Below, piece after piece: positions 9,994-19,811 of a stretch of DNA of 64,000 nucleotides. The stretch lies in the NCBI GenBank assembly GCA_015178975.1, contig WHVD01000119.1, positions 124,001-188,000 of the forward strand, given 5' to 3'. How positions within the stretch are numbered: the stretch's first letter is position 1; every line of letters begins with the position of its first letter. The notes beneath the pieces were generated by a model. That model saw only the letters and a program-made list of their open reading frames with translations, ran no database searches and was not told the DNA's origin. The translations under genes were made by a program, and so were the position numbers. This stretch comes from Hysterangium stoloniferum (lineage: Eukaryota > Basidiomycota > Agaricomycetes > Hysterangiales > Hysterangiaceae).

Positions 9994-10459
9994 AATAGTG
10001 TTTCCAGGCACTAACTTATATACACCCACACCCTACATGCACCAGTTATCAGTTTACTGGAATACCTGCCAGACTCTGGACATCAGACCTGTCCATACTC
10101 GACCTTCGTTACTTCATGTATCAGTCACCGGAATACCCACCAAGACCCACACCTGTCTATCTCTGACCCTGTCCCACATACCAGTCACTGGACTCCTCTC
10201 AGAAAACCCGACAGCTCTCTAACTGAGCCCCATTCCCATTATAGTCAAATGACCTGTCACATTTTGGACTCTGCTCCCACCCCATTCCCATTATGGTCTA
10301 ACAAGCTGTCACATTTCAGACTCCACTCTGCTCCATTCTGTTCCTAACACCAAATTTGGTGTTTACTTATCTCATTTCATGATTACTAGTTTGGATTTTA
10401 TTATTACTGGATTTGGTATGTTATACATTCCACAGTCTATATAGTCTGGCAGATGTTGT

Positions 10460-10580
10460 TGTTAGCGTATGTTGTATTGCAAGCTGTTGACACATTTCAA
10501 TGCTCAGCTATTTCGTACTTTACAGTAGCTTAGTCATTGTAAATAAACCTTGTCCGTTTTCCTTATGCCGTCTTCGAACA
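10460..10580 (+). repeat. 5' LTR of the Copia element
   Basis: This 121-bp LTR runs TGTTAGCG...TTCGAACA. It is nearly identical to 11772-11892. It contains a 23-nt block (10515-10537) that also occurs at 24419-24441. Confidence 0.9.
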
Positions 10581-10592
10581 GGTTATGGGCCC
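10581..10592 (+). promoter_or_regulatory. Primer-binding site matching the initiator-tRNA anticodon half
   Basis: GGTTATGGGCCC directly follows the 5' LTR. Its complement GGGCCCATAACC corresponds to the anticodon stem and loop (CAT anticodon) of eukaryotic initiator tRNA-Met, not to the tRNA 3' end. This is the half-tRNA priming known for Drosophila copia. The match is seen directly; the mechanism is inferred from the family. Confidence 0.7.
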
Positions 10593-10637
10593 CGCCCCGT
10601 TGCTTTAAAAGTCACACTAATACTATCTCATCATCTT

Positions 10638-11435
10638 ATGTCTAATATCAACGCCTTACTTGCGAGTATCCCAAAACTCTCGAGTGATAACTACCACGAA
10701 TGAAAGTTTTCACTGTCAATGGTTTTGCGGCATGCTGGATCATGGAGTGTTGTTAATGGTGGAACAAAGGCACCTAAGGATGAGAATAGCAAGGAGTATT
10801 TGGATTGGGAAAAGCATTTGGAGGATGGTTACATGGCAATTGGATTGACAATTGCATCAAGCCAACAATCGTATATTCGGGATTGCACCACTGGACCAGA
10901 GGCATGGCAAGCACTTGCGAAAATCTATCAGGCAAATAATCGGGCCAATCGGATTTCGTTGAAATGCCAGCTCTATATGTATCAGCATGATGTCAAAAAG
11001 CCAGTGATGGAATATGTCCATGGCATTTTGACTCTGGCTTCGCAGCTTCGAGCAATTGGAGTCGAGTTACATGATGAGGATGTGCCAGATGTCCTCATCT
11101 ATTGTTTGGCTCCAGAATTTGGTGCGGTAGCAACTGCTCTTATGCAGCATGTGGGATCACTTACAGTCGAAGAAATTTCCACAGTGCTGGTAGAAGAAGA
11201 AAGCCATTTAAAAGGGCGGAAAGAAAATGAGGGTCAGATTGCCATGAAAATGAAAGTCGACTCACCAAATATGCGACAGCCGAAGAATTGCTATAGATGC
11301 AACAGCGAAGGTCACATTGCGCGTTTTTGTCCCACACCGAGGCCGGTTGTTTTGTCTTCAAGTGGATTACCTACTGAAAACCAGGAGATCCCCACTGATA
11401 GCACAGGGATGAGTGCTTATATTTTGCACACTTGA
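10638..11435 (+). pseudogene. Copia-type gag (Retrotran_gag_2/UBN2) with CCHC knuckle, one nonsense codon
   Basis: The frame starts at ATG 10638 (MSNINALLASIPKLSSDNYH). It meets a TGA at 10701-10703 where the family has Trp, so a TGG to TGA change is likely. It then runs open to TGA at 11435. The central part is typical of the UBN2/Retrotran_gag_2 family (GPEAWQALAKIYQANN, DVLIYCLAPEFGAV). A zinc knuckle CYRCNSEGHIARFC (CX2CX4HX4C) follows at about 11290-11330, with a short tail after it. Gag packages element RNA into particles. No pol frame follows. The single stop is the only defect seen. Confidence 0.85.
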
Positions 11436-11771
11436 AATCATCGTGTGGACTAGGAGTTGCGAGTAGGGCTGCAAGGTCTGGCATTTGTTTGTTATCTGGG
11501 AGGTTGGGGGAACGTGTTCTAAGAGCGAGGATGCTCTGAGATTCGGTTCGACGCCAAATGTACCAGATGAATATTGCGTCTAGTGGGCACAGCGAGTTTC
11601 TCAAAATTTTCGAGCAGTTCTGCATCTAGTGGGTGCAGCAGGTTTTTTGTGTCAACTTTGGGATGGATTTTGCGTTGTGGGCACAATATTTTTGTGTGTT
11701 AAAAATGGTTTATTTCTCATGTTTCGTGTGTATGGACTTACTACACATCTCAACAACTTGCAAAGTGGGCA
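11436..11771 (+). other. Copia 3' non-coding internal region with polypurine-like tract
   Basis: This part of the Copia element has no pol domains. It contains a degenerate repeated phrase (TCTAGTGGGCACAGC / TCTAGTGGGTGCAGC, near 11579-11630). It ends CAAAGTGGGCA immediately before the 3' LTR, a plausible polypurine tract for plus-strand priming. Confidence 0.5.
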
Positions 11772-11892
11772 TGTTAGCGTATGTTGTATTGCAAGCCGTT
11801 GATGCATTTCAATGCTCGGCTATTTCGTACTTTACAGTAGCTTAGTCATTGTAAATAAACCTTGTCCATTTTCCTTACGCTGTCTTTGAACA
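11772..11892 (+). repeat. 3' LTR of the Copia element
   Basis: This 121-bp LTR has the same length and ends as the 5' LTR, followed by the duplicated target GTTGT at 11893-11897. Confidence 0.9.
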
Positions 11893-12211
11893 GTTGTACA
11901 TACAATCCAGTCAGAAAATCAGCTTAGATTCTCCCTAGTAATCTCAGTACATTTTCTGCTCTAATCTCCCCTTTGAAACACACTGCTATTTACCTCATCG
12001 GAGCCCATGGGCTCCAACCCATCTCTAACTGACCCCTCGACCACCAACTATTCCCAGACTCCCCAGGATTCCCATCCACCCATCTGAAATTGGACATCAC
12101 GATCTCACAAGGGCACAGCCTACATATAAGCTGAAGCCAAGTCCTACTGGCTTTCCCACGGGTTTCTCTGGAAACCCTCTGATAAGCTCTGCACATGCAA
12201 TTAACAAATAG

Positions 12212-12966
12212 CATAAAAGGGCAATGATAGGAGCAAGGTAAGTCAGTCAGAAAACCTGTATTATAATCTGTATCTTTAATATTGTATTATTATTTCAACC
12301 TCTATCTGAGATCTCTTTGACTTAATTATTCATGTGTTTCTGTGTCCTATATTTGCCTCATGCTTTATCAACAGGACAAATTAATACTTTGTTGAATGAG
12401 GCATCCATACTCAATATTGTCGAATATTCTTCAATTGTTTATTTGACTTTATTGAGTAAAATCTGATTTGTATCAGTGTTTTCTAGTATTAGCCTCTTAC
12501 TTCTTCAACAGGGTGAATTTATACTTCATCAAACAAGGCTTCCACACTCAATTGGTAGAATATTATTTGACTCTATCAAGAGAATCCAATTCATGTTACT
12601 TTCCTACAATCAAATACTGCAGCTCATCATTAATAACTGACAATATAATGGCTGCCACCTAATTATCCAACTCAACAGAAGTGTTAGAAGATATGTATAG
12701 GGACAGTAGCATCATCATCTATGATTCAGAATGTACCAGCACCTAAAAGGAACCATGGCCATTGCATCCTTCTATTTGGAATACCTTTGGCTGTGCTATA
12801 ATAGGAGTGAGGAAGTTGGGCAAAGACATGATGCTGCTGGAATGATACTGCAGGTGATGATGAATTGATAGGACTAACACAGTGAAAATTGGTGGTAAAT
12901 TTGGTGTGATTAGTTAGAGCCAGACCCATAACCTATATTAGAATAATAGCAAGGCACTGAAAGTCC
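12212..12966. other. A/T-rich region with an imperfect tandem duplication
   Basis: No gene is supported. Two diverged copies of a block of roughly 120-137 bp lie at about 12334-12470 and 12477-12594. They share GCCTC, TTCAACAGG, a GCATCCATACTCAA / GCTTCCACACTCAA core and ATTTGACTYTAT. The rest of the region shows no clear feature. Confidence 0.4.
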
Positions 12967-13206
12967 AGGAGTGTTAAGAACAGAAAGGTGACTAAGGTTG
13001 GAAGACCGATGGAGGCTGAATAGAAGGACTTGGCTTCAGCTTTTATACAGTGCCTTTGCAAGTTACCATCAGGTGTCCTTAAATTTCAGGTGGGCAAGAA
13101 CTAGTCCTGTCGTGCAATCCTCACAGTAAGTCACCAATTGGAAGCTGAAGGATAAGTTGAGGGTTGGGTCAGAGGGTCAGAGGATCAGAGGGTCAGAGGG
13201 TCAGAG

Positions 13207-14658
13207 TGTTAAGAACTGGAAACTGACTAATGTCAGTGGCCGACAGGGACCGATTGGAAGGACTTGGCTTCAGCTTATGTGCTGCACCCTCGCAAATATC
13301 CGTAGGATGTCCTTAGATTTCGGATGGGCGAAGACTAATCCTAAAGAGTTCCTTTCGGCGAGATACTGATCGGGACCGAAGGACAAGTCGAGTGTCGGGC
13401 CAAGGGGTCGGGGCCGGGAGTGGGTGAGCGCACGCGAAGGTGGATGGGGGGATTCTTAGTATGAGACTGTTACAGACGTATGAGGGTATTCTGAGTCGAT
13501 ATTCTGATTGCCTAGTAACTACAACTACAGTGGGTTCATATACAAGTAACAGGCGTCTAGAAAATACTAACGGGGAGAAAGGCGGAGAACGGTATTAACA
13601 ATAAGCTTGACTAGGTGTTACGACTGTGTCGTAACCCTTCGCAAACCGACGGCCCCCGACGGAATACCCTCGTTATACGTCTCCGACAATACAACACCTC
13701 GGAAGCCGTCAGACCCCCGACGCTGACGTATGCTCTCCGGTCAATCAAACCCGACTACGCCTTTCTGTCTGGTTATGTTTTGATATGTCCCTTTCATCAT
13801 GTTGATCCGTCTCATCTTATGTTCCACATATGTCTAACTATATTTGTAGTCCTCGAACTATTTCCTTTTATCGTAATTTCCATTCTCGGTTATCATCGGC
13901 CTCCGAACTAATCATAAACTTCCTGTTCCTAGTCAAGCTTATTGTTAATGCCGTTTTCCGCCCTCCTCCCCATTAGTACTTTCTAGACGCCTGTTACTTG
14001 TATATGAACTCGCTGTAATTGTAGTTACTAGGCAATCAGAATATCGACTCAGAATACCCTCATACGTCTGTAGCAGTCTCATACTAGGAGAATCTCTCTT
14101 CCGCCTTCGCGTGCGCTCGCCCACTCTCGGCCCCGACCCCTTGGCCCGACACCTGACTTTTCCTTCGGTTCCGATCGGTGTCTTGCCGAAAAGTTCTTCT
14201 TAGGATTTAGTCTTCGCCTGCCTGAAATTTAAGGACAACCTACGGATATTTGCGAGGGCGCAGCATATAAGCTGAAGCCAAGTCCTTCCGATCGGTCCCC
14301 GTCGGCCACCGACATTAGTCAGTTTCTAGTTCTTAACACTAGGAACGGGAAGTTTATGATTAGTTCGGAGGCTGATGATAACCGAGAGTGGAATTACGAT
14401 AAAAGGAAATAGTTTGAGGACTACAAATATAGATAGACATATGTGAAACATAGGATAGAACAGATCAACATAATAAAAGGGATGTATCAAAAGTTTAACC
14501 AGACAATACAAGTATTTTGACGTGGGTGTAAATGGAGTTTGATCATCGTGAAAACATATGTCAGCTTCGGGGGCCGATGGTTTCCGAAGTGGTGACTTGA
14601 AAACATTGATAAGTGGCGATAATCTCAGGACCAATAGGGTTGCGACACGGTTGTAACA
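13207..14658 (-). repeat. Solo LTR, family A, middle nested copy
   Basis: It reads TGTTAAGAACTGG...GTTGTAACA on the plus strand, with the perfect duplication CAGAG at 13202-13206 and 14659-14663. It is split by the plus-oriented copy at 13616-14338. Its pieces total 724 bp (13207-13615 and 14344-14658). It lies inside the outer family-A LTR. Confidence 0.93.
13616..14338 (+). repeat. Solo LTR, family A, innermost and youngest nested copy
   Basis: This intact 723-bp LTR runs from TGTTACGACTG to TTCTTAACA, with the perfect duplication CTAGG at 13611-13615 and 14339-14343. Its orientation is opposite to that of the copy it interrupts. Confidence 0.94.
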
Positions 14659-15139
14659 CAGAGAGTGGATAATTAGAGCAAGACTATGAGAGTTATTTAG
14701 GGGTGTTCTGAGTCAATATTCTGATTGCTTAGTAGCTACATTACAACAGGTTTATATACAAGTTATCAGCATCTAGAAAATACTAACTAAGGGAAGAGTG
14801 GAAATGCCCCAATGACAAATAAACTTGACCAAGAACAGGAAGGTTATGATAAAATCAGAGGCCATGAATAACCGAGGGTGATAACTATGAAAAAAGGAAA
14901 CAGTCCATGGTATATACAGGCATAGGTGAGACATAGAATAAATGGATCATCAAAGGATAAAGGGACATATCAGAGTATAACCAGATAGTACGAGTATAAT
15001 TTAACAGGGGCTGTAGTGGGGGTTGATCACTGTGAGGGTGTTGGGTTTACTGATGGTGGCCAATACAAAGATGTGATGATAACTTGAGGTGATAGTGTCA
15101 TCAGTTATCTTTGGGTTGCAACATGGTTGTAACAAGGAG

Positions 15140-15828
15140 CTAAGATACAGACATACACATACACAAGTGAGATGAAGATTCATAGGAGTTTAACTATGGA
15201 CCCACAGTGGTACAAAATATGTATCTAATGTGCCAAGTCATAAAATCTAACAGTACTTTCTTAACTTTCACAATTTAACCTCTTATCTATACTATTCACT
15301 TTAACGACATGCATATCATAAACTTCACACACCACACACTAACGCCCAATGCACAGTCCCTTTCGTATCATCCGTAACAATTTTGCATAGGAGATAATAT
15401 ACATTGGAAAAAGACTATTCTCCAGGGTAAAGTAAGTGCTATTATTGATGACTCGTCGTCCTTGATGGCCGATTCGCGGGTTACATTAAACCAATTTTGG
15501 CTTCCTTCATAAGACCCCGGAGCATCAAAGATGCCATTCAAGCAATTAAGGATAACTGTCAGCGGTTGAAGTCGTTGACATGTGCAAGAAACTTGATACC
15601 GTGGTGGCGTATCACACTGATCCACGTTTACACGCGGCCGAGGTCGGTCAGATGGGTGTTGTTAGCTTGTAGAGTTTCATCAAAGCCTTCACACATATAT
15701 TGCGTGGGTATATATATACATTGGCATCCTTCAAAACCTCTCAGACTTGTAGGGATGGGGATCAACGACAGGCCCAAACAGAAAGAACCCAGTCCTGACT
15801 TGACATACCTCTCTCTCCTGTAATTCGC
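15140..15828. other. Gap with no supported gene
   Basis: Short open frames exist on both strands but show no conserved domain, and no clear splice structure links them. The left part is A/T-rich. The right end is the 3' side of SDHAF4. Confidence 0.3.
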
Positions 15829-16209
15829 TCAAAAATCTGTTGCACGACCACCATAGGTCCATTCACCAGACGCGCCCCACTGCAGCGGTTCCTTCTTCGG
15901 GCCTCCTATTTCGCCGGTTTTAGGATTGGTGTCCCCTTCGAAGTCTGGCCTCACGGGTTGCCGCGCATCCGGGTGAAGCTGCATCTCGGCTTGCTGCTCG
16001 GTTTGGGATACGACGCCCTCTGCTGCAGGTAATTCTCGGCGACGGATGAGCTCTTCCCATTCCCGCTGCTCTTTTGCAGGGAGGGGAGGCGGACTTGGAC
16101 GAGTGTAAGGCGGGACGGATGAGCTGTAGCGAATTATTTGCTTAGGACGGTAGCTAGAAGTCGTCCGATGTGAGCTACTTTTAGTGCGGAGGAGCCTGAG
16201 GGAAATCAT
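15829..16209 (-). CDS. SDH8: Succinate dehydrogenase assembly factor 4, mitochondrial
   Basis: This single-exon gene encodes 126 residues. The C-terminus carries the conserved DUF1674 signature: NPKTGEIGGPKKEPLQWGAS followed by a W-Y-GGRATDF ending, which matches the GGPxGPEPTRYGDWxxxGRxxDF block of SDHAF4/Sdh8. The N-terminus (MISLRLLRTKSSSHRT) is rich in Arg, Ser and Leu and lacks acidic residues, fitting a mitochondrial presequence. In yeast and animals the protein binds FAD-loaded Sdh1 in the matrix and promotes assembly of complex II while limiting radical formation. The length is normal for the family. The middle part is low complexity (Pro/Glu/Arg) and not conserved. Function is assigned by family. 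Confidence 0.88.
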   Translation of the reverse strand: MISLRLLRTKSSSHRTTSSYRPKQIIRYSSSVPPYTRPSPPPLPAKEQREWEELIRRRELPAAEGVVSQTEQQAEMQLHPDARQPVRPDFEGDTNPKTGEIGGPKKEPLQWGASGEWTYGGRATDF

Positions 16210-17438
16210 TTGCCCGTGACTGAGGGAAAGTCAGTGTGACAGTCACGTGCAAGAGCAAGCTTACCTCCCTATTTGTTTCGCAAGTAAACCACTGAAGAGA
16301 TGGTTTCCAACAACGAGGCTTATGCACTACATATTGATTTTAGCTTGTTATTTTTGTTTTCCATTTTATTGAGTCACGCCACTAACTATAAATATAAATA
16401 TATGTCCCTCAGGGTTGACAGATGTTTGATAATATGGAAATCGGATGATGATCGATGTGATTGACACGCAAGTATTTTAGATTGTAGGATGTTCCAGTTT
16501 TGTTATTCCTATCGCGAGCGGTCTATACCAACTCTCATTTGTTAGAGTCAGCCGAGATAATATTATCCATGATTGTTGATAGCATTGGTATATTTTGATT
16601 CCCGATTCCAATAGTCGATCAGCAATTAATAATTAAGATTCTAGTTGGAGCCCTGGAAAAGCATCACACAATTTGACAGATAGGGGAACTTTTCTCCCCG
16701 ACTCAAAAGTTGTAGAAAAGCACAAGTCTCGTCATGGTGCTGGAGAGATTTGCCTATCATCGCTACTTATAGATAGTTTTCAAAAAATATGGCTTCTTAC
16801 TAGCGCTGTTTCATATATGAACGCGCAAATGGTTTACAACAGAGATGGGATATGTAGTGCGTTTGTCTGAGGGATAACCACTGTATATGAAATGGTGTCG
16901 CCTTCTTGATCAACGCCCGTGGTCACACGCGCCGAAAAGTCCGGAACGCTTGGACGATATACTAATTTATTCTACTATCCGTCTGTGGTAACTTGTAAAA
17001 GCACATGGCCTGGTACATATTCCATCGTGTAGGCTTAGGCATAAGTATGTAGCGAATTCATCGCTTCCAAGCTGGCCTCATATTGATGGGAAAATCGCCT
17101 GTCAACATATGTCCTCTAATGGGGTTGCACGGCAGTGCCTGAGTACAGGCTGCTCTCACTGTGTCAGCTGTATTCGGCTGTCCTTCCATATTCATTTCAT
17201 GTATTCTCATTGAATCTATCTCAAAGTTGATCTGGTCCCCGCGTCTGAAGATAGCGCTCCAGTATGCATTCCCCGGACTGCCCCTGGATCACAACCCCCA
17301 TCCCCAAGTGTGCTCACCCACCGGTACCACTCCCATCTAAGTCGACGCTGCTGTAGGACACGGTATTTTCTTCCCTATCATCCTACCTACACCTAGTCAC
17401 TTTCACTCCTTTCCTGTGTGCCGCTTGTGCGCAGTATC
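16210..17438. other. Intergenic region, no gene supported
   Basis: About 1.2 kb of A/T-rich sequence. It presumably contains the promoter of SDHAF4 (left) and of the cupredoxin gene (right, pyrimidine-rich just upstream of 17439). No TATA box, repeat or RNA gene could be supported. Confidence 0.3.
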
Positions 17439-18973
17439 ATGAAATCCGTCCATGGGGCACTGTTACTGACATTCATATCCACTCTCTTTGGTGCACTATG
17501 GGCGCAGACACGCTTCACGGTACGTTGGCGTTCTACGTTTATTGCACTCTGGCCCTTGCCTGTGAAAACGTTGGTGGTGACGATTCTGTCTTTTAGGTCA
17601 CCGTTGGAGATAGTGGTTCGTTTTATGACCCGGCATTCATTGAGGCGAGCCCAGGTGATTCCGTCACCTTTCAATGGACCGGGAGGTGAGCGCACTTCTC
17701 TGTTTAGCACTCGCTTCGTCCATGCTGATATACATTCCTACCCCAGGTTCCACTCTGTCACCCAGAGTTCCTTCGATAATCCCTGTTTTCCACTACAAGG
17801 GGGCTTTGATAGTGGGGTGACTGGGAATCCGGCAGGGATGCTTACATTGCCTGAATGGAATATAACAATTACCGATACGGAGCGTAAGCACCTTTCTTCC
17901 CCCGTACGTTGCGTTTTATTGACGCATTTGGTGCATGTAGCTATATATTATTTTTGCAAAGTCACTACTCCTCTTTCACATTGCACAGCCGGAATGGTAG
18001 GGTAAGTGATCGTGCCTCTGTCTTTCAAGTATTTTGAACTTATTATAACGACCAGCACCATCAATGTGCCCGTCACAGGTTCGAACACGAGTTATCAAAA
18101 TTTCTCCCTGAAGGCAAAAGCAATAGTTAGCCCTTCTCCGGTATGATAACGTTTTACTACAGCCCGTAATTAATCATATTGACATCTGTGATGCAGATCC
18201 CAAGCGGTGCACCTGTTTTGAGTGGATTTGGGGCAACGGCAACATCAACCCCCATTCCGACCATGAATCAGACAAACGTAACAACGACCGCCTTATCCTC
18301 TACAAGCACCTCCTCTTCTACTTCTTCAACATCCTCGCAAACTTCCCCCCCCACAGCTGCCGCCGCGACCTCTGGCTTGAGCGGCGGCGCCATAGGCGGT
18401 ATTGTCGGAGGCATTCTCGGCGGAGTGATCTTTGTCGTCCTCATTTTCCTTGTCTTTTTGTCGTACCGGCGGGCCAGAAAGTACAAAAAGGAAGCGCACG
18501 TCAACCACATTTTAAACCGCCCCGATCCGATGGCGTACGTCGGGTCAAACCGAACCGTACCCAGCGACCGGCTCATGGACGTGCATCGTTCACAGCCCTC
18601 AGGGCCGTCTGTGGTTGATTCTCTGGAGAGGGACAGCACCGCGGGGCCGAGTATCAATGTCAAAGAACTCGCCGCGGAGATTGCGAAAAATATGCGGCAG
18701 GAGGGCCGGGGAGGAGCAATGCACGACGGTTTGGATACGGTCCCGGAACAGCCGTTGAGTGGTGATGGGGGACAATGGACGTATTCAGCTCATCCGCCGC
18801 CGACGGCGACCTCGGACTCTACGTCGCCGAACTCCTCCCTGCGTACTCCTGAGAACTCCAGGACACACGCTTCCAGAACTCTTCCTCGACCACCGCCGAC
18901 ATCTATGAATCATAGACGAGGGGAAGACACCCAATCTGTGGATACTTTGCCTGCATATAGGTACCCCCAGTGA
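17439..18973 (+). CDS. Secreted cupredoxin-domain protein with Ser/Thr stalk and transmembrane helix
   Basis: Six exons (17439-17519, 17597-17685, 17747-17883, 17941-18001, 18056-18140, 18197-18973) give a 409-residue protein with all phases matching. A signal peptide (MKSVHGALLLTFISTLFGAL) is followed by a cupredoxin domain. It contains SPGDSVTFQW, HSVTQSSFDNPC, YYFCKVTTPLSHCTAGMVG and INVP; the His, Cys, His and Met of these motifs fit type-1 copper ligands. A Ser/Thr-rich linker, a Gly-rich membrane helix (about GGIVGGILGGVIFVVLIFLV), a basic stop-transfer RRARKYKK and a long cytosolic tail follow. Mushroom genomes hold many such extracellular serine-rich cupredoxins. Their role is unknown; copper binding at the cell surface is inferred. 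Confidence 0.85.
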
Positions 18974-19811
18974 ACCTACAACATGTAAAATACTCCCCAC
19001 GCTGCTCATCCGTTATGTTTTGCACACCTTGGTTACGTTATCGTTGGGTCGGGAATTTACACATTGCGCTTTTACTATCCTCTTGTCTCCCAATCTCTGA
19101 TGTAACTCAGCATTTATATTACCTCTTTTCTAAGTATAAATATATAGGTCATTCGACCTTTGAGGAACTCCTCTAGCCTGTCATTACCATTATGGAATAT
19201 ATATTTTCTTAACCCCAAACGTCGCGCTGAGTATAGTGTAAATCTGTGCACGTGACCAGTTTTTTTTTTTTTAATACATTTATATACAGCATCGCATAAC
19301 TAAGATACATAGCGGTTCCGTAGCGTCGTATAGAGCATAGCTGCTATAGTATCTACGAGAGAATCGAGAGGGAGCAGGCCGGATGCGTCGCAGCGAGTGG
19401 TGGTTGGTACGATGGTCGAATGAAGAGTGGAAATTTGGACCGAAGCCCGAGGAAGAGCCCGAGATCCTGCTAGCAGTCGACGGCTGCAGGCACACCGAAG
19501 CCTTACATTGCCAGTGCATAAGTGAATGCTGGAGTCGGGGGTGGGTAGGAAGAATAGACCGTTGCCAGGCTGCGGTCATGGTTAGGAGGTGCTAGTGACG
19601 TTCCGCAGGCGACACTGGTGCGCGGCTGAAGGCTGCCGACTTTGACAGAGCAGTGAATTCAGAGGCTCCCCGAGCCTGTTCACTGTCATCCGCCTCTCTG
19701 CCCTTCCACCACGAGCATGGGGGTAACCCCAGGAGGCAGGTGGTGGTCACGGAACAAGAGCGCCTTGGCACGTGACCAGATTGTCTGTTTTAACATATCT
19801 CTTAATTATCC
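18974..19811. other. Intergenic region with paired GCACGTGACCAG sites
   Basis: The 12-mer GCACGTGACCAG occurs at 19248-19259 and again at 19768-19779, just upstream of importin-13. Each contains a CACGTG E-box (bHLH/Cbf1-type site). A weak minus-strand frame lies between them (19280-19579) with an Arg/Ser/Tyr-rich stretch, but nothing identifies it. Regulation through the E-boxes is only a possibility. Confidence 0.35.

Larger units (their letters stand above)
10460..11892 (+). mobile_element. Gag-only Copia element (TR-GAG-like), 1433 bp
   Basis: Two 121-bp LTRs (10460-10580 and 11772-11892) start TGTTAGCGTATG and end GAACA. They flank a gag frame and have a primer-binding site after the left LTR. 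The perfect duplication GTTGT lies at 10455-10459 and 11893-11897. No protease, integrase, RT or RNase H is present, so it must borrow enzymes from a full Copia element. This architecture matches the non-autonomous class called TR-GAG. The LTRs differ at only a handful of positions, so insertion is fairly recent relative to the LTR it occupies. Confidence 0.9.
9999..12206 (+). repeat. Solo LTR of family B in plus orientation, split by a Copia element
   Basis: It begins TGTTTCCAGGCACT and ends AATTAACA. The perfect 5-bp duplication AATAG lies at 9994-9998 and 12207-12211. It is interrupted by the Copia element at 10460-11892 and is about 770 bp without it. Its orientation is opposite to the Gypsy element at 1-8410. 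The 5' end differs slightly from the other copies. Confidence 0.88.
12972..15134 (-). repeat. Solo LTR, family A, outermost and oldest of three nested copies
   Basis: On the plus strand it reads TGTTAAGAAC...TTGTAACA. The perfect duplication AGGAG lies at 12967-12971 and 15135-15139. It is split by the next copy (13207-14658). Its own pieces, 12972-13206 and 14664-15134, total about 706 bp. It is visibly more diverged than the copies inside it, as expected for the first insertion. Confidence 0.9.

Noticed and set aside
10500..10703. Open frame starting near 10500 as a separate gene
   Set aside because: Most of it is the Copia 5' LTR and primer-binding region. Only the part after ATG 10638 is gag, and it ends at a nonsense codon inside gag.
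19280..19579. Minus-strand frame with Arg/Ser/Tyr-rich stretch as a small mitochondrial protein gene
   Set aside because: No conserved domain or convincing splice structure; the Arg/Ser content alone does not prove a presequence.
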